DNA of 64,000 nt from Devosia sp. Root413D1 (lineage in GTDB: Bacteria > Pseudomonadota > Alphaproteobacteria > Rhizobiales > Devosiaceae), in NCBI RefSeq assembly GCF_001425235.1, contig NZ_LMEA01000011.1, forward strand, positions 186,001-250,000. The letters run 5' to 3'. Below are positions 17,536 to 25,719 of the stretch, in pieces. Position 1 is the first letter of the stretch. Each line of letters opens with the position of its first letter. The notes below the pieces were generated by a model. It saw only the letters and a list, made by a program, of their open reading frames with translations, did no database searches and had not been told where the DNA came from. The position numbers and the translations under genes are program-made.

Positions 17536-18504
17536 TCAGTTGGCGAACGAGCGGTGCAGCGCGTCCGCAAACGCGGCAGCCTGGGGTCCAAAGCCCATGT
17601 GATCGCCGGGGAATTTCGTCGGCGCGATGCCGAGCGTGTTGGTCAGCGCCAGGCTCATTTCCTCGATCGGCTGGCCGGCCGACGCCTCGCCGATGGCGAC
17701 GACGATCTTCGGGCTGCCTGCCTTCAGCGTCGCCACGTCCGGCGTATAGAGCGACAGCGGCAGCATGCCGTGCGCCAGCCAGTACTCGAAATTGCCGCTG
17801 ACCCGGGCGAAGGTTTCCGCCTCTTCCGGCGGCATCTCGAATTCCGGCGACGCTTCTGCTGCGTCGCCGCCCTCCTCCGCGAGACCGTTCATCGAGAAGA
17901 ACATCCCCATCGCCGCATCGACGCCGTCTTTGACGTAGGTGTCGTGGAGCGCCTTGTCGGCCGCCACGGCCTCGCTCGGATCGTCCATCAGCATCATCGA
18001 AGGCGGCTCATGCGCCACCAGCGCCTGCACCAGCTTGGGGTGCCGTGCCGCGAGGTTGAGCCCGATCTGTGCACCACCGCTGGTGCCGAACACATAGGCC
18101 GGGCCATTGCCCAGCGCCTCGATCAGCGCCGCGGCGTCATCCGCCTGCTGGTCCATCAGCAGCGGCTTGATCTCGCCGTCAAACGTCGAGCGCGAATTGC
18201 CGCGCGGATCGTAGGCGACCACGGTGTAGCGGTCGGCGAGGCGCTGCGACAGCTCGGCGAACACACCCGCATCCTGCGGACCGCCGGGGATGATCAGCAG
18301 CGTCGGGCCGCTGCCCTGCACCTCGTAGTAAAGCGTCGCGCCCGGGACCTTGAGGGTGGCCGATCTGGTGTGGTTGGTCATCGAAACGTCTCCTGCGGTG
18401 TGATTTTCAGGCGATTGCATTGCGGCCTCTGCCAGCGTGCCAGGGATCGGCAGGGCAAGCGCTCCGACCACAGTGGCAACCAGCACGAAGCTTCGGTTCG
18501 ACAT
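17536..18504 (-). CDS. Alpha/beta hydrolase, probably exported
   Basis: A 322-residue alpha/beta-fold hydrolase. The oxyanion region is TLLIIPGGPQDAG and the nucleophile elbow FGTSGGAQIG supplies Ser. An acid and His follow, as in the closing FPGDHMGF. From the ATG at 18504 there is a plausible signal peptide (about residues 1-27). A second ATG at 18381, preceded by GGAGA, would make a cytoplasmic 281-residue form. Both starts have SD-like sequence. It is divergent from the tetR gene with operator-like palindromes between, so TetR control is likely. The substrate is unknown. Confidence 0.82.
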   Translation of the reverse strand: MSNRSFVLVATVVGALALPIPGTLAEAAMQSPENHTAGDVSMTNHTRSATLKVPGATLYYEVQGSGPTLLIIPGGPQDAGVFAELSQRLADRYTVVAYDPRGNSRSTFDGEIKPLLMDQQADDAAALIEALGNGPAYVFGTSGGAQIGLNLAARHPKLVQALVAHEPPSMMLMDDPSEAVAADKALHDTYVKDGVDAAMGMFFSMNGLAEEGGDAAEASPEFEMPPEEAETFARVSGNFEYWLAHGMLPLSLYTPDVATLKAGSPKIVVAIGEASAGQPIEEMSLALTNTLGIAPTKFPGDHMGFGPQAAAFADALHRSFAN

Positions 18505-18551
18505 TCAAGCTCTCCCTGCTTCTCGTATGGCGGCTGCTGCCGCCCCCACTC

Positions 18552-18610
18552 AGAACTGGACCGTCCAGTTCTGTACTGTTGTCAGAAACTAGACTGTCCA
18601 GTACTGTGAT
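18552..18610. promoter_or_regulatory. Twin TetR-type operators between hydrolase and tetR genes
   Basis: AGAACTGGAC-C-GTCCAGTTCT (18552-18572) is a perfect 10-base-arm palindrome. A related, degenerate site, AGACTGTCCAGTACT, follows at 18591-18605. Both contain the ACTG...CAGT core typical of TetR-family operators and lie in the divergent promoter region. Confidence 0.65.
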
Positions 18611-18651
18611 GTCAATCAGGGCTGTGAAGGTTTTTGGAAAGTGGCAGGTCG

Positions 18652-19311
18652 ATGGGCTCGGAAGTGAACGAACACGCGGATGCGGAAGGCGATGGCCGCT
18701 CGGCCCGCAAACGCCGGGCCATTCTCGACGCCGCCACCGAGGTGTTCCTGAAAAGCGGCTATCTCGGCACCAACATGGATGAGATCGCCGCCCTCTCTGC
18801 CGTGTCAAAGCAGACCGTCTACAAGCACTTCTCTTCGAAGGAGGCGCTGTTCGTCGAGATCGTCGGCGGCATGACCACCGGCGCCGGCGACACCGTGCAT
18901 AACGACGTGGCGCAGCTCGGGCCGGACGAGGACCTCGCTGACTACCTCGTCGAATATGCGTTACGGCAGCTGACCGTCGTTCTGACGCCCCGCATCATGC
19001 AGTTGCGGCGTCTGGTGATCGGCGAGGTGACACGCTTCCCCGAACTGGCCCGTGTGCTTTACGAGCGCGGCCCGGCACGCGCCATGAAGATGCTGGCCGC
19101 TGTGTTCGAGGGCCTCGCCAAACGCGGCCTGCTTGCTGTCGACGACCCGGCAACCGCGGCGGAACACTTCAACTGGCTGATCATGTCGGCTCCGCTGAAC
19201 CAGGCCATGCTGCTCGGCGACGATGCCATTCCCTCGCAGGCCGAACTGCGTCGCAACGCCGAGGCCGGTGTACGAGTCTTCCTCGCCGCCTATGGCAGAA
19301 CGAAGCGATGA
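18652..19311 (+). CDS. TetR-family transcriptional regulator
   Basis: A 219-residue TetR protein. The N-terminal HTH (RRAILDAATEVFLKSGYLGTNMDEIAALSAVSKQTVYKHFSSKEALF) is canonical, followed by a helical ligand-binding domain with an AcrR-type C-terminus. It is divergent from the alpha/beta hydrolase and probably represses both directions through the palindromes at 18552-18610. I chose the ATG at 18652; an in-frame TTG at 18634 is possible. It overlaps the next gene by four bases. Confidence 0.92.
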   Translation: MGSEVNEHADAEGDGRSARKRRAILDAATEVFLKSGYLGTNMDEIAALSAVSKQTVYKHFSSKEALFVEIVGGMTTGAGDTVHNDVAQLGPDEDLADYLVEYALRQLTVVLTPRIMQLRRLVIGEVTRFPELARVLYERGPARAMKMLAAVFEGLAKRGLLAVDDPATAAEHFNWLIMSAPLNQAMLLGDDAIPSQAELRRNAEAGVRVFLAAYGRTKR

Positions 19312-19811
19312 CGGCGCGGTATGTGGCACGCTGTGCCTGCGGCAATGTCGAACTCGAGCTGACTGGCGCGCCGGTAATCAGCCTCGTCTGCCATTGCGAT
19401 GACTGCCAGGCCGGCTCCCGCCTGATCGAAGCCCTGCCCGGCGCACCAGCGATTCTGGATGCCGGCGCCGGCACGCCTTACCTGCTCTATCGCAATGATC
19501 GGGTGCACTGCACCAAGGGCGCCGAGCTGCTCGAGGGCTACAGGTTGAAATCGGACTCGACCACCAGCCGCATGGTCGCCAGCTGCTGCAACTCGGCCAT
19601 GCAGGTGCGGCTCCCGTCCGTATTGCACTGGACGCCCGTCTATCGCGACCGCATCGTTCCGCCGGCGCCGCGGCTGGAAATGCGTATTCAGACCAGGTTC
19701 GTGCCCGCCGCTGTCGCCGTCCCGGCTGACCTGCCAAGCGTCAGGGGCGTGCCGCTCCGCTTCTTCACCCGGCTGATCGCGGCTCGCATCGCGATGACGC
19801 TACGGCTGTAG
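19308..19811 (+). CDS. GFA/CENP-V-like (DUF6151) zinc protein
   Basis: A 167-residue protein with a clear zinc pattern: CACG near residue 9, CHCDDC near residue 28, and a later CC pair (ASCCNSAM) near residue 88. This matches the DUF6151/GFA-like fold related to glutathione-dependent formaldehyde-activating enzyme. The C-terminus is basic and hydrophobic. Its start overlaps the tetR stop (ATGA), so the two genes are coupled. Enzymatic activity is not established. Confidence 0.75.
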   Translation: MTARYVARCACGNVELELTGAPVISLVCHCDDCQAGSRLIEALPGAPAILDAGAGTPYLLYRNDRVHCTKGAELLEGYRLKSDSTTSRMVASCCNSAMQVRLPSVLHWTPVYRDRIVPPAPRLEMRIQTRFVPAAVAVPADLPSVRGVPLRFFTRLIAARIAMTLRL

Positions 19812-19836
19812 CGTCATCGCGAACCAGGGAGTCGGA

Positions 19837-21210
19837 CTAAGCCGACGGCCGGATGTTCTGATTGACGTGGAACAGGTTGGTCGGGTCGTACTTGGCCTTG
19901 AGGCTTGCCAACCGAGAGTAGTTGTCGCCATAGGTCGCCCGAACCCGCGCTTCGCCTTCCTCCATCATGAAGTTCGGATAGGCGCCGCTGAGATCGTAAG
20001 GGTGGACGGCGTTCCAGTAGCCATTGGCCCAATCCTTCAGCGCCCCTGCCCGGGCTGGATCCGAATCGACGCCGACGATGACCATCGACCAGCGCGCATT
20101 GCGGCAGTTCCAGGCCGTATCGCCGCTGGCCTTGTCGTGAACGGCGCCATCGATCGGATAGAGGTGCATGGCCGAGATCGGGGTCGGAACCGTGGCGGCA
20201 TGCTTCAGGTGTTCCGCAATCGCCTCATCCGATAGCGTCTCGACGAAATCGCCCTTCCAGTACCACTGCAGCCCCGTCGGATAGAGCGCATCGAACATGC
20301 TCTGCAGCGCCGGATAGGCGATCGGCCCGGCCCAGTCGATGATTGGCGCCGGGAGCTCGGCCCGGATCCGGTTCACCGCGGCCTCGGCATTCTCGCCATT
20401 ATGCGCGACCAGCAGCACACACATCTTCTTGCCCCAGTGCTCCCTGGGGAACGGGTCGCCCGGCGGCACCGATTGCAGCCCAAGCCAGATGTAGAAATCC
20501 TTTGGCGCCCCCTCCTGGAACGCCCGATACCACCGCATCACCGTCTCGGCGTGGCTGAGATCGAAGATGATCGGCCCACCGTAGAGCATCTTGGCCGGAT
20601 GCGTACGGAACAGGAAGCTCGTCACGACGCCGAAATTGCCGCCACCGCCACGCAGCGCCCACATCAGGTCGCTGTTCTCGGTCTCACTGGCGGTGACGAA
20701 GCTGCCATCGGCGAGCACCACATCGGCCTCGATCAGGCTGTCGATGGCGAGGCCATACTGCCGGCTGAGATACCCATGTCCGCCCGACAGGGTGAGACCA
20801 CCCACGCCGGTCGTCGAGATGATGCCGAAGGGGACAGCCTGGCCGAAGGCATGCGTGGCGTGGTCCACGTCGCCCGTCGTGCATCCCGGCCCCACTCGGA
20901 CCGTCCGCTCCTTCGGGTCGACCCGCACGCCTTTCATCATCGAAAGGTCGATGACGAGACCATTGTCGACGCTGGCAAATCCCGGCCCGTTGTGTCCGCC
21001 GCCGCGCACGGCAATGGCCAGGCTGTGCTCGCGTCCGAAATTCACCGCCGTGATCACGTCGCCGCTGTCGACGCATTGCGCGATCAGCATCGGCCGCTTG
21101 TCGATCATGCCGTTATAGAGCTTGCGGGCACCGTCATAGGCGGTGTCGCTGGCTCGGATGAGCGTACCCCTCAGGTTGCCGGCAAAGCTGTTGATGTCCT
21201 CGTCATGCAT
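19837..21210 (-). CDS. Berberine-bridge-type FAD-linked oxidoreductase
   Basis: A 457-residue PCMH-type flavoenzyme with a C-terminal BBE domain (YPNFMMEEGEARVRATYG ... YDPTNLFHVNQNI). FAD motifs include AVRGGGHNGPG, where His73 is the expected covalent attachment site, and TTGVGGLTLSGGHGYLSR. The Cys of bicovalent members is replaced by Ile-Ile-Ser, so a monocovalent flavin is likely. The ATG at 21210 with GGAGGA just upstream is chosen over a much longer frame. It diverges from an AraC regulator, its probable controller. The substrate (sugar, alkaloid or phenolic) is unknown. Confidence 0.88.
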   Translation of the reverse strand: MHDEDINSFAGNLRGTLIRASDTAYDGARKLYNGMIDKRPMLIAQCVDSGDVITAVNFGREHSLAIAVRGGGHNGPGFASVDNGLVIDLSMMKGVRVDPKERTVRVGPGCTTGDVDHATHAFGQAVPFGIISTTGVGGLTLSGGHGYLSRQYGLAIDSLIEADVVLADGSFVTASETENSDLMWALRGGGGNFGVVTSFLFRTHPAKMLYGGPIIFDLSHAETVMRWYRAFQEGAPKDFYIWLGLQSVPPGDPFPREHWGKKMCVLLVAHNGENAEAAVNRIRAELPAPIIDWAGPIAYPALQSMFDALYPTGLQWYWKGDFVETLSDEAIAEHLKHAATVPTPISAMHLYPIDGAVHDKASGDTAWNCRNARWSMVIVGVDSDPARAGALKDWANGYWNAVHPYDLSGAYPNFMMEEGEARVRATYGDNYSRLASLKAKYDPTNLFHVNQNIRPSA

Positions 21211-21436
21211 GCTGTCCTCCCAGAAATCGATCAGCCGGCAAAAGCTACCCACGCTCTCCATTCTGACGAATATCCGATCGTCCCGTTTCATTGCTCGGGC
21301 GTCCGGACCCGACACGGCAAGAACGTCGGGGCGCTGCGCCTTGCCTCGCCCAGTCGTTTCGGTGATAGTCGATGCATATCGAGGAAGGCATTTTGTCCCG
21401 TGTTGCGGTAATTCCGGCCGCGCGGAGTGCCTGCGA

Positions 21437-22420
21437 ATGGACGTTCTTTCAGACGTGCTTGCCGCCGTACGGCTAACCGGCGCGATATTCTTCGACAGCA
21501 CTTTCCGCGAGCCCTGGGTCGCGGAAGCGCCGCGCGCCTCGGTGATAGCCAGCAAGGTGATGCCGAACTCGCAATACGTGTTCTTCTTCCACACCCTGAT
21601 CGAGGGCGCCTGCTGGGTGGAGATGACCGACGGCTCAGCCGAGCCGCTTCGCCTCGAGGCCGGCGACATCGTTGCCTTTCCGATGGACGATGCGCATGCC
21701 CTCTGCTCGGCGATCGGCATGCGGGCCAAACCCGACCTCGCTATGTACCATCATCCGATCGATCGCCAACTGCCCTACGTCGTCAACGAAGGCTCCAGCA
21801 TCGGCTCCTGCCGCTTCGTTTGCGGCTATCTCGGCTGCGATATCCGTCCCTACAACCCATTCATCAAATCGCTGCCCCGGGTCCTGCATGGACGCGGTAC
21901 CGCCCGGCAGGGCTGGCTGGTCAACCTCGTCCATCATGCAGTCTCGGAGACTGACCGGGGCAACCCGGGTGGCGAGACGGTTCTTGCCAAGCTTGCCGAG
22001 CTGATGTTCGTGCAGGTGATCCGTGAATATGTGGAAGGCCTGCCCGAGGATGCTCGCGGCTGGCTCTCGGGGCTGAAGGACCCGCATGTCGGCCAGGCCC
22101 TTCGTCTGATCCACGGCCAGCCGGCGGCAAACTGGACACTCGAGGGCCTGGCGCGCGCCGTCGGGTTGTCGCGGACGGTCTTCGCCAACCGCTTCACCCA
22201 CTATGCATGCGATCCGCCAATGCAGTACCTGGCGCGCTGGCGCATGCAGCTGGCAGCGCGGCTGCTGGAGAATCCCGGGATAAGCGTCGCGCAGGCCGGC
22301 GCTCAGGTCGGCTACGACTCCGAGGCAGCCTTCAACCGCGCCTTCAAGAAGGTGGTCGGACTCCCGCCCGGCACATGGCGCAAGGGTCGTGCTCCCGGGC
22401 CGGGCCTGTCAGCGAACTAG
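21437..22420 (+). CDS. AraC-family regulator with cupin sensor domain
   Basis: A 327-residue protein. The N-terminal AraC cupin-like domain (about residues 1-190) includes LRLEAGDIVAFPMDDAHALCS. The C-terminal double HTH (about 225-320) includes WTLEGLARAVGLSRTVFANRF and ISVAQAGAQVGYDSEAAFNRAFKKVVGLPPGTWR. I chose the ATG at 21437 because the sensor domain (MDVLSDVLAAVRLTG) starts there. It is transcribed away from the flavoenzyme gene, suggesting local control. Confidence 0.9.
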   Translation: MDVLSDVLAAVRLTGAIFFDSTFREPWVAEAPRASVIASKVMPNSQYVFFFHTLIEGACWVEMTDGSAEPLRLEAGDIVAFPMDDAHALCSAIGMRAKPDLAMYHHPIDRQLPYVVNEGSSIGSCRFVCGYLGCDIRPYNPFIKSLPRVLHGRGTARQGWLVNLVHHAVSETDRGNPGGETVLAKLAELMFVQVIREYVEGLPEDARGWLSGLKDPHVGQALRLIHGQPAANWTLEGLARAVGLSRTVFANRFTHYACDPPMQYLARWRMQLAARLLENPGISVAQAGAQVGYDSEAAFNRAFKKVVGLPPGTWRKGRAPGPGLSAN

Positions 22421-22437
22421 CCGGAGCCACAAACAAC

Positions 22438-22463
22438 AAGGCCCGCATCGCTGCGGGCCTTCT
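22438..22463. terminator. Bidirectional terminator between araC-type gene and dksA
   Basis: Perfect 10-base arms AAGGCCCGCA / TGCGGGCCTT (22438-22447 and 22452-22461) with a four-base loop. T-rich tails lie on both sides, so it serves both convergent genes. Confidence 0.85.
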
Positions 22464-22465
22464 TG

Positions 22466-22879
22466 TCATTCGTCGCGGTACACCTTCTCGCGCCGCTCGT
22501 GCATTTCCTGGGCTTCCAGGGAGAGCGTGGCGATCGGCCGGGCGTCGAGTCGGGCGATCCCGATCGGGTCGCCGGTCTCTTCGCAATAGCCGTAGGTGTT
22601 ATCCTCGATCCGCTTGAGCGCCGCGTCGATCTTCGAGATCAGCTTGCGCTGCCGATCACGGGTGCGGAGTTCAAGTGCCCGATCGCTCTCCGAGGAGGCG
22701 CGGTCGGCCATGTCCGGATGGTTCTGGCTTTCTTCCTGCAGGTTCTCGAGCGTTTCGCGGCTTTCTGCGAGGATCTCGCTCTTCCACCGCTCCAGCTTCT
22801 GCCGGAAGTACTCCCGCTGCCGCGGGTTCATAAACGGTTCGTCCTGAGTAGGTCGGTATTCAAGAACTTCAGTCGACAT
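22466..22879 (-). CDS. dksA: RNA polymerase-binding transcription factor DksA
   Basis: A 137-residue DksA/TraR-family protein that binds the RNA polymerase secondary channel and works with ppGpp. The coiled-coil tip motif DxxDxA is present (D56, D59, A61). The zinc-finger region keeps its fold sequence (YGYCEETGDPIG ... RPIATLSLEAQE) but has only one cysteine (C99) instead of four, the C-minus form common in alphaproteobacteria. It faces the AraC gene across a shared terminator and has fliX upstream on the same strand. Confidence 0.93.
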   Translation of the reverse strand: MSTEVLEYRPTQDEPFMNPRQREYFRQKLERWKSEILAESRETLENLQEESQNHPDMADRASSESDRALELRTRDRQRKLISKIDAALKRIEDNTYGYCEETGDPIGIARLDARPIATLSLEAQEMHERREKVYRDE

Positions 22880-22942
22880 TCTGACTCGATTCCAAAACGC
22901 CCCTAATGGCGGGCCTTATAGTGGCGCAAGGGCATGCTTCGC

Positions 22943-22958
22943 AAGCTTTCAAAAGCTT
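22943..22958. promoter_or_regulatory. Palindrome upstream of dksA
   Basis: AAGCTTT-CA-AAAGCTT, perfect 7-base arms, lies about 65 bases above the dksA start in the fliX-dksA gap. A weak -10-like TATAAG on the minus strand lies near 22920. It is a possible operator. Confidence 0.3.
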
Positions 22959-22994
22959 GGTGATTAATCCGTGAGTGGAGAGGCGCCAACTGTG

Positions 22995-23411
22995 TCAGGC
23001 GGGGTACAGTCCGCGCTTGGCCAGTTCGACCCTGGCGCGCAGCTCGATATCGTCGAGCAAAGCGTCCAATCCGGGCTCGCTTCGCTCCCGCGCCTGGGTC
23101 AACACAGCCATGAGCTGGTTGAGGCGCCCCTCGGCCATCCGGCCGACCAGCAGGTCGCCGCGCAGCCCCTCGAGCGTATCGATCAGCTGGTTGCCGCGAC
23201 GCACCACCTTCTTGCGCCTGAGCAGCGGATCTTCGACCGCCTGCAACGCCAGCAATGCATCGAGCGAAGTGGTGGCGGCGATCGTTGCGGTCGGCCGCGC
23301 CTCCTGAGCCTGCGCCCCCTGCCCGATCTCGAACGCCACGCCGGACGAGCTGCGGCCGGCCGCCGAGCGCCCCGCCACATTGCCTACCCGCGCATTGTTC
23401 TCGATCCGCAC
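22995..23411 (-). CDS. fliX: Flagellar assembly regulator FliX
   Basis: A protein of about 138 residues matching FliX, which in Caulobacter couples class II flagellar assembly to the sigma-54 activator FlbD. The N-terminus (VRIENNARVGN) resembles other FliX starts. The helical C-terminus (LLVGRMAEGRLNQLMAVLTQARERSEPGLDALLDDIELRARVELAKRG) is the conserved part. I chose the GTG at 23411, with AGGTGAG upstream; a GTG at 23420 is the alternative. It diverges from flgI exactly as in Caulobacter, which supports the assignment. Confidence 0.85.
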   Translation of the reverse strand: MRIENNARVGNVAGRSAAGRSSSGVAFEIGQGAQAQEARPTATIAATTSLDALLALQAVEDPLLRRKKVVRRGNQLIDTLEGLRGDLLVGRMAEGRLNQLMAVLTQARERSEPGLDALLDDIELRARVELAKRGLYPA

Positions 23412-23433
23412 CGGACTCACCTGCCTGCCATTG

Positions 23434-23495
23434 CCCGGCAAAATCTGCCGCCAGCAGTTAAGCAAACGTTAATGCACCCGGCAGGACTTGCCGAC
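23434..23495. promoter_or_regulatory. Two CCCGGCA-N5-TGCCG palindromes upstream of flgI
   Basis: CCCGGCA-aaatc-TGCCGCC (23434-23452) and CCCGGCA-ggact-TGCCGAC (23477-23495). Their centres are 43 bases apart, about four helical turns. They lie 64-107 bases above the sigma-54 element at 23559 and match the cluster at 2707-2768. I infer activator (FlbD-type) binding sites shared by fliX and flgI. Confidence 0.6.
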
Positions 23496-23558
23496 CAGCA
23501 TCATCCAAACCCACTCGCCGAGCGCCAATCTCGTGCAATTTCAACGTATTGGCGAAAC

Positions 23559-23574
23559 TGGCACGGTTCTCGCA
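23559..23574 (+). promoter_or_regulatory. Sigma-54-type -24/-12 promoter of flgI
   Basis: TGGCACGGTTCTCGCA matches TGGCACG-N4-TTGCA with a single mismatch and exact GG-N10-GC spacing. It lies 55 bases before the flgI ATG at 23629. Confidence 0.7.
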
Positions 23575-23628
23575 ATACCACTGGCAATCACGGCGCATGG
23601 GGATGTGCCGCACTCCGGGGACTGCCAG

Positions 23629-24753
23629 ATGGCCAAATTCAACCTCAAACGCGCACTGCTCGGTCTTATGACGGCATTGCTGCTGCTGCCGCAGCCAAGC
23701 GTGACCTACGCCGCTGCCGCCCGCATCAAGGATGTCGTCAACATCGAGGGCGTCCGCGACAACCAGCTGGTCGGCTACGGCCTGGTGGTCGGCCTCAACG
23801 GCACCGGCGACGGGCTCAACAACTCGCCCTTCACCAAGCAGAGCCTGCAGGCCATGCTCGAGCGGCTGGGCGTCAATACCCGCGGCGAGAACATGCGTAC
23901 GGGCAACGTCGCGGCAGTGATGGTGACGGCGAACCTTTCGGCCTTCTCGACCCAGGGCTCGCGCCTCGACGTCAATGTCGCCTCGCTCGGCGATGCCAAG
24001 AGCCTGCAGGGCGGCACCTTGCTGGTCACCCCGCTGCTCGGCGCCGATGGCGAGGTCTATGCCATCGCCCAGGGTTCGGTCACCATCAACGGCTTCTCGG
24101 CCGAAGGCGACGCCGCCTCGGTGGTCTCGGGCGTCCCCACCACCGGCCGCATCTCCTCCGGCGGCCTGATCGAGCGCGAGATCGGCTTCGTGCTCGGCGC
24201 CCAGCGCACGCTGCGGCTGGCCTTGCGCAACCCCGACCTTACCACCTCGCGCCGCATCGCGCTGGCGATCAACGATTTCATCGGCGTGCCCTGCGCCACC
24301 CCCGAAGATCCGGCGACCATCCGGCTCAACCTGCCTCGCAACTTCAACGGCAACATCGTCGACCTCCTGACCGACATCGAGCAGCTGGTGATCGAGACCG
24401 ACTTGCCGGCCAAGATCGTCATCGACGAGAACTCCGGCATCATTGTCATGGGCAAGGACGTGCGGGTTTCGACCGTCGCCGTCGCCCAGTCGAACCTCAC
24501 GGTGACCATTGCCGAGAGCCCCACCGTGGTGCAGCCGAACCCGCTGAGCCTCGGCCAGACCGCAGTGGAGCCACGCACCGACCTCTCGGTAAACACCACC
24601 GAAACCAACCTCGCGGTGGTGCCGGAATCGGTGAGCCTGCAGGAACTGGTCGATGGCCTCAATGCGCTGGGCATCAGCCCGCGCGACCTCATCGCCATCC
24701 TCCAGGCCGTGAAAGCCTCCGGCGCGCTGCAGGCCGAAATCGAGGTGCTGTGA
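23629..24753 (+). CDS. flgI: Flagellar P-ring protein FlgI
   Basis: A 374-residue periplasmic P-ring protein of normal length, with a signal peptide of about 27 residues ending TYAAAARIKD. Family blocks are intact: DVVNIEGVRDNQLVGYGLVVGLNGTGD, MLERLGVN, FSAEGDAASVVSGVPTTGRI and the C-terminal LVDGLNALGISPRDLIAILQAVKASGALQAEIEVL. I chose the ATG at 23629 because the signal peptide starts there and the sigma-54 element lies upstream. It is first in an operon with the FlgJ-like and FlgN-like genes. Confidence 0.97.
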   Translation: MAKFNLKRALLGLMTALLLLPQPSVTYAAAARIKDVVNIEGVRDNQLVGYGLVVGLNGTGDGLNNSPFTKQSLQAMLERLGVNTRGENMRTGNVAAVMVTANLSAFSTQGSRLDVNVASLGDAKSLQGGTLLVTPLLGADGEVYAIAQGSVTINGFSAEGDAASVVSGVPTTGRISSGGLIEREIGFVLGAQRTLRLALRNPDLTTSRRIALAINDFIGVPCATPEDPATIRLNLPRNFNGNIVDLLTDIEQLVIETDLPAKIVIDENSGIIVMGKDVRVSTVAVAQSNLTVTIAESPTVVQPNPLSLGQTAVEPRTDLSVNTTETNLAVVPESVSLQELVDGLNALGISPRDLIAILQAVKASGALQAEIEVL

Positions 24754-25100
24754 TGCTGAGCTCCGCCTCCGGCCTCGGCTTTGCCGGCCAAAACAGAACG
24801 ACGACGCTCTCTCCCGCTCAGGTTGGGCACCTTCGCGAGCAGGCAAAGGACCTTGAGGGTGTTTTCCTCAACACCTTGATGAAGGAAATGTTCGCCTCGT
24901 TGAAGACCGACGAGAGCGCAATGGGTGGCGGTTTTGCCGAGGAAACCTGGCGCGGCATGCAGGCCGAGCAGATGGCCGATGTGCTGGCCCGCTCGGGCGG
25001 CGTCGGCCTCGCCGATGCGCTGTTGCCTGATCTCATCGCGGCGCAGGAAGCCGCCCAGAACTCCTTCCCAACAACAAGAACCAGCGGAGCGCTGAAATGA
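24753..25100 (+). CDS. flgJ: Rod-binding protein, FlgJ N-terminal domain only
   Basis: A 115-residue protein matching the FlgJ rod-capping domain (LREQAKDLEGVFLNTLMKEMFASL ... WRGMQAEQMADVLARSGGVGLADAL). It lacks the muramidase domain of enteric FlgJ, as usual in alphaproteobacteria, where the Caulobacter homologue is called CheL. Its ATG overlaps the flgI stop (TGATG) and its end overlaps the next gene by four bases, giving a tight flgI-flgJ-flgN-like operon. Confidence 0.88.
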   Translation: MLSSASGLGFAGQNRTTTLSPAQVGHLREQAKDLEGVFLNTLMKEMFASLKTDESAMGGGFAEETWRGMQAEQMADVLARSGGVGLADALLPDLIAAQEAAQNSFPTTRTSGALK

Positions 25101-25570
25101 TGAATGCTGCTGCCGAACGCCTCGCGGCCCTCGACTCGCTTCCCGCCGCCGAGCTCTGCGGCCTCGCCATGGAAACGCTCGAAAACCTGGTCGTGGTGCT
25201 GAACCAGGAGACCACGCTGCTCCGCGCCGGCCGCGCCAAGGATGCCGGCCATCTGACGGCTGAAAAGACCCGCCTCGCCCAGGATTACATGGGCTTTGCC
25301 CGCTCGGTACAGCGCCAGTCGGCTCGGCTGCGCGCCGAGGCCCCGGCTCTGGTCGACGCCTTGCTCGGCGGACATGATCGGCTGGCCACGCAGATGGCCG
25401 AGAACCTGCGCGTCATCGCCACCGCCCGCTCGGTCACCGAGGAGCTCCTCACCGATGTGGCCAAGGCGATTAACGCCAAGGCCCGGCCCAAGACCTACGG
25501 CGCCAATGGCGAAATCGCCGGCCAGCCACCGCAGGCCGCCAGTGGCGTCTCGATCAACCGCGCGCTCTAG
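25097..25570 (+). CDS. FlgN-like flagellar export chaperone
   Basis: A 157-residue, almost entirely helical, cytoplasmic protein. Its N-terminal half (AMETLENLVVVLNQETTLLRAGRAKDAGHLTAEKTRLAQDYMGFAR) has the FlgN pattern with the E...K spacing. The position after flgI and flgJ matches flbY in Caulobacter. FlgN chaperones hook-associated proteins FlgK/FlgL. Two adjacent ATGs (25097, 25100) are possible starts. No recognisable motif proves the function. Confidence 0.7.
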   Translation: MMNAAAERLAALDSLPAAELCGLAMETLENLVVVLNQETTLLRAGRAKDAGHLTAEKTRLAQDYMGFARSVQRQSARLRAEAPALVDALLGGHDRLATQMAENLRVIATARSVTEELLTDVAKAINAKARPKTYGANGEIAGQPPQAASGVSINRAL

Positions 25571-25673
25571 AGCACTTCAGCGCGACAAAACTCAGACCTG
25601 GAGGGTTCCAACGCTCTAGATCACTACAGTTTTCGGCAAATTGCTTCGAACCGCGAAAGCGGGATGAAAGCTT

Positions 25674-25719
25674 GGACCGGCATGCTTGTCCGCTAGTGGC
25701 AAATTAGGAATGCCGGTCC
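25674..25719 (+). promoter_or_regulatory. Inverted repeat ending at a start codon
   Basis: GGACCGGCAT (25674-25683) and ATGCCGGTCC (25710-25719) are perfect 10-base inverted arms. The right arm ends exactly before the ATG at 25720, so the mRNA hairpin would cover the translation initiation region of the Pro-rich gene. Confidence 0.4.

Noticed and set aside
20399-21411. Plus-strand frames opposite the flavoenzyme
   Set aside because: The minus strand encodes a clear FAD/BBE enzyme; the opposite frames are compositional shadows.
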